Below, piece after piece: positions 57,193 through 64,000 of a stretch of 64,000 nucleotides of DNA (its first letter is position 1; the number at the start of each line of letters is the position of its first letter). Source of the stretch: Alkalicoccobacillus murimartini (GTDB taxonomy: Bacteria > Bacillota > Bacilli > Bacillales > Bacillaceae_D); contig NZ_JAUSUA010000001.1 in assembly GCF_030813245.1 (NCBI RefSeq), forward strand, positions 186,001 to 250,000, given 5' to 3'. The notes below the pieces were generated by a model. It was not told the origin of the DNA. It did not search any database and worked only from the letters and a program-made list of their open reading frames with translations. Position numbers and translations under genes: made by a program.

Positions 57193-59192
57193 TGAATGCT
57201 TCTACATTCACGACCTGCTGGCTACCTAATGATAAACAAGTTCCTACAATAAGCAGTCTTCACATTACTCTTTGCTCTCAAGCTAAGGTGTTAGAAAGAG
57301 TCTGTTTAACCTATCTAAACAGACTCTACAACAAGATTGAAATAAGTCGAACAATGACGAGTCAATCAGAGATCATCATCGGAACGTTTAATGAAACAAA
57401 TCAAGAGTGCCAAATTGAAATGGAATTAGATGGTTTTATCATTCGAAATGAGCAACGTAAGACATATGTTTTGTCTCTTTCTGAACAAGGATTGCTTTAT
57501 GGTACGTTTCATCTAATTGAGCAACTTCAGCTTGGGTCCAAAAGAGAAGATATAAGCGTAGTGCAGAACCCATCGACGCATATTCGAATGTTAAATCATT
57601 GGGATAACATGGATGGAACCATTGAAAGAGGCTATGCAGGCCGCTCAATCTTTTTTGATCAAGACGAATTATCCTATGATGCAAAACGAATTCAACAGTA
57701 TGCAGATTTACTTGCTTCAGTGGGTATAAACAAAATAAGTATTAATAATGTGAATGTTCATCGAGTAGAAACAAAGCTTATTACTGAAAGTAAACTACGT
57801 GAATTAAAGGAACTAGCAGATATTTTCAGTGAAAACTATATCACCTTATACCTGAGTATTAACTATGCTAGTCCAATTGAGCTGGGTGAATTACAAACAG
57901 CTGATCCATTAGATGATGAGGTAAAAACATGGTGGAAGCAGCAAACAAAACGAATCTATCAAACAATTCCTGGTTTTGGTGGGTTTATTGTGAAAGCAGA
58001 TTCGGAACATCGACCTGGACCTTTCACCTATGGAAGAACACATGCAGATGGAGCGAACATGCTTGCAAAAGCACTAGCTCCTTTTGGCGGAAACGTATTT
58101 TGGCGCTGCTTTGTGTATGATTGTCTGCAGGATTGGCGAGATCGCACAACGGATCGTGCTAGAGCGGCGTTTGATCATTTTCAAAAGCTTGATGGGGAGT
58201 TTGACGACAATGTCATTCTACAAATTAAAAATGGTCCGATGGATTTTCAGGTGAGAGAACCCGTTTCTCCTTTAATAGGGGCCTTAAAGGCAACTAACTA
58301 TGTGATAGAGTTTCAAGTGACTCAAGAATATACAGGTCAACAAATTGATCTCTGTTATCTAATGCCACAATGGAGTGAGGTCTTAGCCTTTGATACGCAA
58401 ATAAAAGGTGAAGGTACAACGGTTTCTGATATTCTATCAGGGAACGTGTATCCTTCTATACAAACGGGGATAACTGCGGTTGTGAATGTAGGGAATGATT
58501 CAAATTGGACGGGTCATGAATTTGCCCAAGCGAATCTGTATGGGTATGGAAGACTTGCCTGGAATCCAAGACTCACTGCTCGTACTATTGCGAACGACTG
58601 GGTAAATAGTACGTATCCATCCGTAAACGAAGAAGTAAAGCAAATGATCGAGAAGATGTTGATGGAATCGTGGGTAGTATATGAAAACTATACGGCTCCT
58701 CTTGGTGTAGGGTGGATGGTGAAAACAGGTCATCATTATGGTCCTGATGTGAATGGATATGAGTATAGTCCATGGGGTACGTATCATTTTTCTGATCGGG
58801 ACGGTATAGGAGTTGATCGTACTAAAAGTGGGAGCAACTATGTGAACCAATATACTGAGCCTGTTGCAGAAGTATATGAAGATATGACTACATGTCCTGA
58901 TGAGCTTTTGCTTTTCTTCCACCATGTTCCGTATACTCACAAACTACACTCAGGGAAAACGGTCATCCAACATATTTATGATTCGCATTTTGAAGGAGTG
59001 AAACAAGTCGAACGCCTGATTTTGGCGTGGCAACAATCAAAAGACGAGCTCCCAGATGACTTATATGAACATATAAGTCATAAACTAAATGCTCAACTTG
59101 AGAATGCAAAGGAATGGCGAGACAAAGTTAATACGTATTATTATCGAGTGTCAGGAATCCACGATCAACACGACCGAAAGATTTATAGGTAG
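57192..59192 (+). CDS. aguA: GH67 alpha-glucuronidase
   Basis: A 666-residue cytoplasmic enzyme removing (4-O-methyl)glucuronic acid from the reducing-side xylose chain of aldouronic acids. The GH67 core shows [20 protein letters not shown] with the acid Glu, [13 protein letters not shown], and the acid pair in [13 protein letters not shown]. The C-terminal domain is complete ([20 protein letters not shown]). The ATG overlaps the upstream stop by one base, so it is coupled to the GH42 gene. This is the last gene of the operon. It fixes the substrate as glucuronoxylan fragments. Confidence 0.95.
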   Translation: MNASTFTTCWLPNDKQVPTISSLHITLCSQAKVLERVCLTYLNRLYNKIEISRTMTSQSEIIIGTFNETNQECQIEMELDGFIIRNEQRKTYVLSLSEQGLLYGTFHLIEQLQLGSKREDISVVQNPSTHIRMLNHWDNMDGTIERGYAGRSIFFDQDELSYDAKRIQQYADLLASVGINKISINNVNVHRVETKLITESKLRELKELADIFSENYITLYLSINYASPIELGELQTADPLDDEVKTWWKQQTKRIYQTIPGFGGFIVKADSEHRPGPFTYGRTHADGANMLAKALAPFGGNVFWRCFVYDCLQDWRDRTTDRARAAFDHFQKLDGEFDDNVILQIKNGPMDFQVREPVSPLIGALKATNYVIEFQVTQEYTGQQIDLCYLMPQWSEVLAFDTQIKGEGTTVSDILSGNVYPSIQTGITAVVNVGNDSNWTGHEFAQANLYGYGRLAWNPRLTARTIANDWVNSTYPSVNEEVKQMIEKMLMESWVVYENYTAPLGVGWMVKTGHHYGPDVNGYEYSPWGTYHFSDRDGIGVDRTKSGSNYVNQYTEPVAEVYEDMTTCPDELLLFFHHVPYTHKLHSGKTVIQHIYDSHFEGVKQVERLILAWQQSKDELPDDLYEHISHKLNAQLENAKEWRDKVNTYYYRVSGIHDQHDRKIYR

Positions 59193-59245
59193 GATTAAAT
59201 AAAATTTAGAAGATGATCACATCAAACTTCTTGTACATCTTCAGT

Positions 59246-59287
59246 AAAACCGAACCATGATGCTCGTTAAACAGCATCATGGTTTTA
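59246..59287. terminator. Hairpin copy D after aguA
   Basis: AAAACCGAACCATGATGCT pairs with AGCATCATGGTTTT around CGTTAAAC. The loop is shared with copies A and B, and the stem has changed in step. The outer T run is short, so termination may be weak. The remaining ~140 bases to the tcyP promoter hold nothing else that I can support. Confidence 0.75.
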
Positions 59288-59363
59288 GTGGATGCCATTT
59301 ATTTGACTAAAACAAACTAAAACTCATAAACTAGGCAAGTATGTAAAAAAGTTTTATTCCTAC

Positions 59364-59393
59364 TTGACAGATATGATTAAGAGGGACTAAACT
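59364..59393 (+). promoter_or_regulatory. Candidate sigma-A promoter of tcyP
   Basis: TTGACA at 59364-59369 and TAAACT at 59388-59393, 18-bp spacing. CymR is a likely regulator by analogy with B. subtilis tcyP; I could not define a CymR box here with confidence. Confidence 0.6.
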
Positions 59394-59431
59394 AACTAAG
59401 CCTATCGAAATTATTTAAGGAGTGGAGATCA

Positions 59432-60829
59432 CTGGATATTTTATTTGTTATTATTATTTTAGCCGTTTTACTTGCCTTTGTAGGGCTGCTTTTCTTTATG
59501 CAAAAAAAGCATATATCTTTCTCAAAACGAGTATTTACGGGGCTTGGACTAGGGATTGTGTTTGGTTTGGCTCTTCAATTTTTATTTGAGCCTGACTCGT
59601 TTGTAATTGAAACCTCAGCAGACTGGATGAGTATTATTAGTTCTGGTTATGTTCGTTTCTTGCAGATGATTGTTATGCCACTAGTATTCATTTCTATTCT
59701 TTCTGCTTTTACTCGTTTGAAATTCACTAATAATCTAGGGAAAATTAGTGCGTTAATTCTTGCCACTCTAGTTGTTACCACAGCTGTTGCGGCAGGTATT
59801 GGAATCGCAGCAACAACTATTTTTGATCTGAATGCCGAACAAATTACGCAAGGTGAAGCCGAGACAGCGCGAGGCTCTTCACTTGAAGAAACGTCTGCTG
59901 GTATTGAAGCAGATACGTTGCCTCAACAGATTGTACAATTAATCCCATCAAATCCGTTTCTAGATTTAACGGGACAACGAGCGACATCAACTATTGCGGT
60001 TGTTATATTCGCTGCTTTTCTTGGCTTAGCTTTTCTTGGTATTAAGAGAAAGCAACCAGAACAGGCAGAGCATTTTGCTAAAATTACAGATACCATTTAT
60101 AGCATTGTTATGCGTGTTGTAACGTTAATCCTACGTTTGACTCCATATGGTGTTCTCGCTATTATGACTCGAACGGTTGCAACAAGTGACCTCAATGCCA
60201 TTGTGAGTCTCGGTGAGTTTGTAGCTGCTTCCTATGTCGCTCTTATTGCTATGTTTGTGATTCACTTGGTGATCTTATCGATCATTGGACTTAGCCCGAT
60301 TACGTATGTAAAAAAAGCTTTTCCAGTGCTTGCTTTTGCCTTTACATCAAGAACAAGTGCAGGTGCCTTACCAATGAATATCCAAACGCAAAAGCAAATG
60401 GGTGTTCCTGATGGTATTGCAAACTTTGCAGGTTCATTTGGTCTTTCAATTGGACAAAATGGGTGTGCAGGAATTTATCCAGCGATGCTTGCTGTGATGA
60501 TTGCACCAACAGTTGGAATCAATCCGTTAGAACCTGGTTTCCTACTCTTCTTAATTTTTGTAGTTGCCATTAGTTCATTTGGTGTAGCTGGAGTAGGGGG
60601 AGGAGCAACATTTGCTGCGATCCTTGTTTTATCTGCACTTGATTTGCCAATTGCTCTTGCAGGGGTACTAATCTCTGTAGAACCACTTATTGATATGGGA
60701 CGGACAGCTTTAAATGTAAGTGGAAGTATGATCTCTGGATTGTTTACTAGTAAGGTGACTAAACAATTGGATCAAGACGTATATCAAGATCCTTCAAAGC
60801 GTTTAGATACACAAGAACTAGAAGCATAA
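59432..60829 (+). CDS. tcyP: L-cystine symporter TcyP, apparent CTG start
   Basis: A dicarboxylate/cation symporter-family (SDF) carrier of 465 residues if started at CTG 59432, giving MDILFVIIILAVLLAFVGLL as a first span. AAGGAG (59417-59422) lies nine bases before that CTG, and no ATG, GTG or TTG follows until ATG 59498, which would delete this span. B. subtilis TcyP is about 463 residues and begins with the same span before MQKKH-SFSKR. SDF marks are TSRTSAGALPMNIQTQK, FGLSIGQNGCAGIYPA and GVAGVGGGATFAAILVLSAL. CymR-controlled cystine uptake is the known role. Confidence 0.92.
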   Translation: MDILFVIIILAVLLAFVGLLFFMQKKHISFSKRVFTGLGLGIVFGLALQFLFEPDSFVIETSADWMSIISSGYVRFLQMIVMPLVFISILSAFTRLKFTNNLGKISALILATLVVTTAVAAGIGIAATTIFDLNAEQITQGEAETARGSSLEETSAGIEADTLPQQIVQLIPSNPFLDLTGQRATSTIAVVIFAAFLGLAFLGIKRKQPEQAEHFAKITDTIYSIVMRVVTLILRLTPYGVLAIMTRTVATSDLNAIVSLGEFVAASYVALIAMFVIHLVILSIIGLSPITYVKKAFPVLAFAFTSRTSAGALPMNIQTQKQMGVPDGIANFAGSFGLSIGQNGCAGIYPAMLAVMIAPTVGINPLEPGFLLFLIFVVAISSFGVAGVGGGATFAAILVLSALDLPIALAGVLISVEPLIDMGRTALNVSGSMISGLFTSKVTKQLDQDVYQDPSKRLDTQELEA

Positions 60830-60843
60830 TAGGTGATGTCCAT

Positions 60844-60879
60844 AAGCTCAGCACATTGAATCATGTGCTGAGCTTTTTT
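60844..60879 (+). terminator. Terminator of tcyP
   Basis: AAGCTCAGCACAT and ATGTGCTGAGCTT pair around TGAATC, followed by more T. Confidence 0.92.
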
Positions 60880-60993
60880 CTGTTATTGTTCTATTTTTAT
60901 TAAATAGATAAGGGACTTTCTTGTTTAGCATCATCATCTGTTGCTTTTGCATATACTGTTATATGAAGAAATAGCTGAAGGAGCGAATGGTGG

Positions 60994-61515
60994 ATGACCC
61001 TAAGACAATTCTATAATCTCCAACAAAAAGATATGACGTTTGAGCAGGTATTTCTTCAGATCAAAGCGTTTATGGAACAGCAGCCGATTGGTCATTATAA
61101 ATTAATGCTTGGAACAGATTCGCAAGTTCATCCACGACAAACAAGGTTTATAACTGGCGTTGTAATCCAGCGTCTTGGTCAAGGGGTATGGGCCTGTGCG
61201 ACAAAAACGATCGTCCAACGAAAAATGAATCATCTACACGAACGAATCTCCTTTGAAACCTCATTAACAGAAGAAATCGCAACCCTTTTCACAGAAAATC
61301 ATAAAAATGAATTAATCCACATCATTCTTCCTCATATATACGATGGTGCTACATTTTCCATTGAAGGTCATATTGATATTGGTGCCGGTCAAAAAAATCG
61401 TACAAGAGAATTTGTTCGCGAGATGACAGGACGAATTGAATCCTCTGGACTTGAGCCAAAAATTAAGCCCGACTCCTTTGTAGCAAGCAGCTATGCCAAT
61501 CGATACACTAAATAA
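60994..61515 (+). CDS. ykuK: YkuK-family protein (DUF458, RNase H-like fold)
   Basis: A 173-residue protein of the DUF458 family: MLGTDSQVHPRQTRFITGV, HERISFETSLTEEIATLF, LPHIYDGATFSIEGHIDIGA and a conserved PDSFVASSYANRYTK tail. The acidic and histidine residues fit an RNase H-like nuclease fold, but the function is unknown. GAAGGAG lies ten bases upstream. It is monocistronic. Confidence 0.87.
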   Translation: MTLRQFYNLQQKDMTFEQVFLQIKAFMEQQPIGHYKLMLGTDSQVHPRQTRFITGVVIQRLGQGVWACATKTIVQRKMNHLHERISFETSLTEEIATLFTENHKNELIHIILPHIYDGATFSIEGHIDIGAGQKNRTREFVREMTGRIESSGLEPKIKPDSFVASSYANRYTK

Positions 61516-61621
61516 AACAATCATTTTTAGTGCAGGTCACTGGACAGTAGATGCTTACTCACGTAGACTAACGTTGATTTGATTGATTAGAGAGAACGTG
61601 GTTTGAAGGAGAGTAAGAGAG

Positions 61622-62842
61622 ATGGTACAAAACCCAACAGGGAAAGAACGGATTGCTTTAGCCTTTTTACTTAGTATGCTAGCTGTGCTAGGCCCGCTAA
61701 ATATTGATATGTATTTACCTAGTTTTCCGGACATTGCAGAAGACCTGGGTGCACGAGAATCATTGGTGCAACTTAGCTTGACAGCTTGTTTGTTTGGTCT
61801 TGCTATTGGACAAGTCATAGTAGGACCCATTAGTGATTCAAAGGGTAGATTAAAGCCTTTAATTATATCGGTTCTATTATTCGCACTAGCGTCGTTGCTT
61901 TGTGCACTTGCCCCAAATATTACATGGCTTATTATAGGGCGCTTCCTCCAAGGACTTACGGCTGCAGGTGGTGTTGTTGTATCACGTGCGATCGTGAGAG
62001 ATGTCTTTAGTGGAGCTGAACTAACAAAGTTTTTTGCACTGCTTATGGTCATAAATGCCGTAGCTCCGCTTGTTGCACCTATTGTAGGAGGGGCCATTCT
62101 TTGGTTACCTTTTACTGATTGGAGCACGATTTTTTACTTCTTAGCATTTGTAGGACTTGCTATTGTTGCTATGGTGATGTGGAAGCTAAAGGAGAGTCAT
62201 CCACCAGAGCGTCGAACACCAAGCTCACTCCCCTTTACGTTAAAAACCTTTGGTGAACTATTTAGAGATAAATCGTTTATCGGTTATGCGTTAACACTTG
62301 GATTTGCTCATGGGGGTAGCTTTGCATATGTATCGGGAACACCATTTGTGTACCAAGGTATTTATGGAGTATCCCCACAAACCTTCAGTATTTTGTTTGG
62401 TATTAATGGGCTCGCTATTATTGGTGGGACGTGGCTTGTAGGGAGATACGTAGGTAGAATTTCAGAGCAGGCTTTTTTAAGAAGTGGTGTGATTCTCGCA
62501 ACAGCCGCAACCGCGTTTCTATTAGTGATGACAGTATTAGAAGCTCCACTTGCTCTTATTGTTATTCCTATTTTCATTTACATGACGAGTATGGGAATGA
62601 TTCTAACAACATCTTATACGTTGGGTATTAAAAAGCAAGCTCACCGAGCCGGAAGTGCGAGTGCACTATTAGGACTGTTTCCGCTTTTAATTGGGGCAAT
62701 GGTAGCTCCACTTGTCGGTTTAGCAGAAGCATCCGCGGTTCCTATGGGAATCATTTTGTTTAGTACATGTCTAATTGCTCTTGGTTGTTTTTATTTTATT
62801 GCAAAAAAAGGTGATCAAGAAGACTCAATGGCAAACGCATAA
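61622..62842 (+). CDS. Bcr/CflA-family MFS drug efflux transporter
   Basis: A 406-residue pump with 12 spans. The family's first span LGPLNIDMYLPSFPDIAEDL, motif A GPISDSKGRLKPL and antiporter motif GGVVVSRAIVRDVF are clear. It exports drugs, or metabolites such as amino acids, by proton antiport. The ATG is preceded by GAAGGAGAG. The histidine phosphatase gene follows after 82 bases. Confidence 0.9.
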   Translation: MVQNPTGKERIALAFLLSMLAVLGPLNIDMYLPSFPDIAEDLGARESLVQLSLTACLFGLAIGQVIVGPISDSKGRLKPLIISVLLFALASLLCALAPNITWLIIGRFLQGLTAAGGVVVSRAIVRDVFSGAELTKFFALLMVINAVAPLVAPIVGGAILWLPFTDWSTIFYFLAFVGLAIVAMVMWKLKESHPPERRTPSSLPFTLKTFGELFRDKSFIGYALTLGFAHGGSFAYVSGTPFVYQGIYGVSPQTFSILFGINGLAIIGGTWLVGRYVGRISEQAFLRSGVILATAATAFLLVMTVLEAPLALIVIPIFIYMTSMGMILTTSYTLGIKKQAHRAGSASALLGLFPLLIGAMVAPLVGLAEASAVPMGIILFSTCLIALGCFYFIAKKGDQEDSMANA

Positions 62843-62924
62843 ACCTGAAAATTGCAGAGAGGCAAGCAGAGGTGTATGCTTTTAAAGAGAGATTTGATTT
62901 TGTTAAAAGAAATAGGAGGCGCTT

Positions 62925-63626
62925 CTGATCGACACATCAAATGATATTACCCTACACCTCATTCGTCATGGTCAAACAATTTTTAACTTTCAAGATAAGG
63001 TACAAGGATGGTCTGACACACCATTAACTGAAAAGGGACGTACGGTTGCAGCTCGCCTTGGTCGTGGATTAAAGGAAAGAAGTATTGATGCGATCTATTC
63101 AAGCGACAGCGGCCGAGCCATTGAAACGGCAACGCTAATACGTGAACATAGTGAAAAGACAGACCTTGCCTTAAAAACAGTAAAAGGACTCCGAGAAATG
63201 TATTTTGGAAACTATGAAGGTGGACCTAACCCTGTTTTATGGGACGAAGTGAGAGAAAAAATAGTTCAGAGATACGACAAGGATGGCATCACACGTTCTG
63301 ACGCTGATATTGATGAAATATGCCAAACCGTTTCATTACTTGATCCAGAGGCCGAAGAATGGGATGCCTATACAAAAAGGTTATTCGATTCCTTGCAAGC
63401 CATCGTAGATGACGCTGAAAAGAATGGTCACAAAGATGTATACATTGTTTCGCACGGCCTAAGCATCCGAGTCATTCTTCATGTACTAAAATACGAAAGT
63501 GGCTATCTAAAAATCGAAAACACCAGCATATCCGAACTAATCTACAAAGCAGGAGCTTTCTCAGCATTCGGTTCCGTAAACAACACAGACCTACTAGTAG
63601 TAGAAGAAGAAATCATAACAGAATAA
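62925..63626 (+). CDS. Histidine phosphatase (phosphoglycerate mutase family), non-canonical start
   Basis: A phosphatase of about 233 residues: catalytic RHG in HLIRHGQTIFNFQDKVQGW, SGRAIETA, second-histidine motif YIVSHGLSIRVILH. A strong AGGAGG (62914-62919) precedes it, followed in frame by CTG at 62925 (gap 5) or ATC at 62928 (gap 8). No ATG, GTG or TTG occurs in frame between that site and ATG 63198, which lies well past the catalytic motif. A stop at 62913 blocks a start further upstream. The substrate is unknown; such proteins cover phosphoglycerate mutase-like and broad phosphatases. Confidence 0.85.
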   Translation: MIDTSNDITLHLIRHGQTIFNFQDKVQGWSDTPLTEKGRTVAARLGRGLKERSIDAIYSSDSGRAIETATLIREHSEKTDLALKTVKGLREMYFGNYEGGPNPVLWDEVREKIVQRYDKDGITRSDADIDEICQTVSLLDPEAEEWDAYTKRLFDSLQAIVDDAEKNGHKDVYIVSHGLSIRVILHVLKYESGYLKIENTSISELIYKAGAFSAFGSVNNTDLLVVEEEIITE

Positions 63627-63642
63627 CCTTCATATTAATGAA

Positions 63643-63681
63643 GAAAAAAACCTCTCAGAACAGTAAACTGAGAGGTTTTTT
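63643..63681 (+). terminator. Terminator after the histidine phosphatase gene
   Basis: AAAAAAACCTCTCA and TGAGAGGTTTTTT pair around GAACAGTAAAC. Confidence 0.9.
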
Positions 63682-63717
63682 GATGTTGTTATTTTCTTCT
63701 TTGTCCCTCGAACTTAG

Positions 63718-63838
63718 CGGAAGGGATGGGGAGGCCGACTCCTAATGGAGTAAAGGGCAGTGTTGAAATACACTGGCGTAGCCAGTTTAGTTCAACGCCC
63801 GCCATTGGAAAGCGTACCCCCCATCCCTGGAGCGGGTT
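63718..63838. repeat. Bacillaceae-type palindromic intergenic repeat
   Basis: A long, interrupted palindrome: GGGATGGGG with CCCCATCCC, GGGC with GCCC, GTTGAA with TTCAAC, ACTGGC with GCCAGT. It has the typical order GACTCCT ... GGAAAGCG ... CTGGAGCGG seen in a dispersed repeat class of Bacillus genomes. It lies between the terminator at 63643 and the end of a minus-strand gene. No terminal transposase or target duplication was identified. Confidence 0.75.
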
Positions 63839-63903
63839 AGAAGCACTAATGATCGACGCTTCTCAACTTTTGAAAGTATACGTAACCAAAGGTATGCTTT
63901 GAA

Positions 63904-64000
63904 TTATACCTTCTCAATAAACTCCACCTTAAATTCTCCAACCTCACCCTCGTGGTATAAATTAGTAATCGACGTAGAGTAAGAATGAATAGTAGCTTGA
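63904..64000 (-). CDS. 3' end of an unidentified gene
   Basis: On the minus strand a frame runs in from the window edge and ends with TAA at 63904: the last residues are HEGEVGEFKVEFIEKV. Only 32 codons are visible, too few for a family. An alternating polar and hydrophobic pattern fits a beta-rich C terminus. Confidence 0.5.
   Translation of the reverse strand, partial: QATIHSYSTSITNLYHEGEVGEFKVEFIEKV

Noticed and set aside
59498-60829. tcyP starting at ATG 59498
   Set aside because: This removes a conserved first membrane span, has no ribosome site in place, and conflicts with the AAGGAG at 59417.
63198-63626. Phosphatase starting at ATG 63198
   Set aside because: It would lack the catalytic RHG motif, while a clear ribosome site and in-frame coding sequence lie upstream.

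Overview
The window looks like the chromosome of a low-GC, spore-forming Bacillaceae, probably an alkaliphile-type genus (Alkalihalobacillus / Halalkalibacter-like). The core gene order (dtd, hisS-aspS, 6S RNA, tcdA, rarA, cymR-iscS-mnmA-yrrB-recD2-yrrD, yrrI-alaS-ireB-ruvX-yrzB, mltG-trmR-udk-greA-yrrS, mtnN-yrhC) follows the Bacillus subtilis yrv/yrr/yrh region with accessory genes inserted. The prespore-type RsfA regulator, a sporulation-type histidine kinase and many acidic proteins fit this. The genus is an inference from gene order, not a database result.

Region 1 (1-3.6 kb): the 3' end of dtd, then a LacI-type regulator, a ThuA-family protein and a Gfo/Idh/MocA dehydrogenase, probably one sugar-oxidation operon with an operator over its promoter. 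Region 2 (3.6-26.5 kb): translation and tRNA genes. hisS-aspS and alaS each sit behind a T-box with a clear sigma-A promoter. 6S RNA, tcdA, RsfA, an orphan sensor kinase, rarA, a YczE-like membrane protein overlapping cymR, iscS-mnmA, TPR, recD2 and small Bacillus proteins follow. Two minisatellite-like arrays with a 40-bp period lie at 7114-7330 and 19936-20313.

Region 3 (26.5-32.5 kb): an island between yrzB and mltG. It holds a two-component system, a divergent 41-codon membrane micropeptide plus a BcrAB-type ABC transporter, and a PadR/HAAS pair with three near-identical palindromic operators. Region 4 (32.5-40.5 kb): mltG, trmR (without its usual yrrN/yrrO neighbours), udk, greA, yrrS, a divergent ligD/ku NHEJ pair, mtnN and yrhC. 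Region 5 (40.5-49 kb): mixed accessory genes: zinc-ribbon membrane protein, Nudix hydrolase, lipoate ligase, an aberrant APH-fold protein, a YfcC transporter divergent from an M20 amidohydrolase, and an amino-acid ABC importer lacking a local ATPase gene.

Region 6 (49.3-59.2 kb): a glucuronoxylan/arabinoxylan oligosaccharide cluster: GH43 beta-xylosidase, an LplB/LplC/LplA-type importer, a YesL-like protein, GH42 and GH67 alpha-glucuronidase, behind a cre-like site and with no regulator of its own. Region 7 (59.2-64 kb): tcyP cystine symporter, YkuK-family protein, Bcr/CflA efflux pump, histidine phosphatase, a Bacillaceae-type palindromic repeat and the end of a minus-strand gene.

The points most worth following are: two genes (tcyP and the histidine phosphatase) whose full-length frames have a Shine-Dalgarno followed by CTG and no canonical start; a four-copy family of terminator hairpins with a conserved loop and changing stems, two copies carrying an extra GC-rich module; two tandem arrays with unrelated sequence but the same 20+20-bp design; an ambiguous specifier in the hisS-aspS T-box; a possible small RNA beside the lipoate ligase gene; and the 41-codon micropeptide. 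I see no CRISPR array, phage, transposase, rRNA or tRNA gene.
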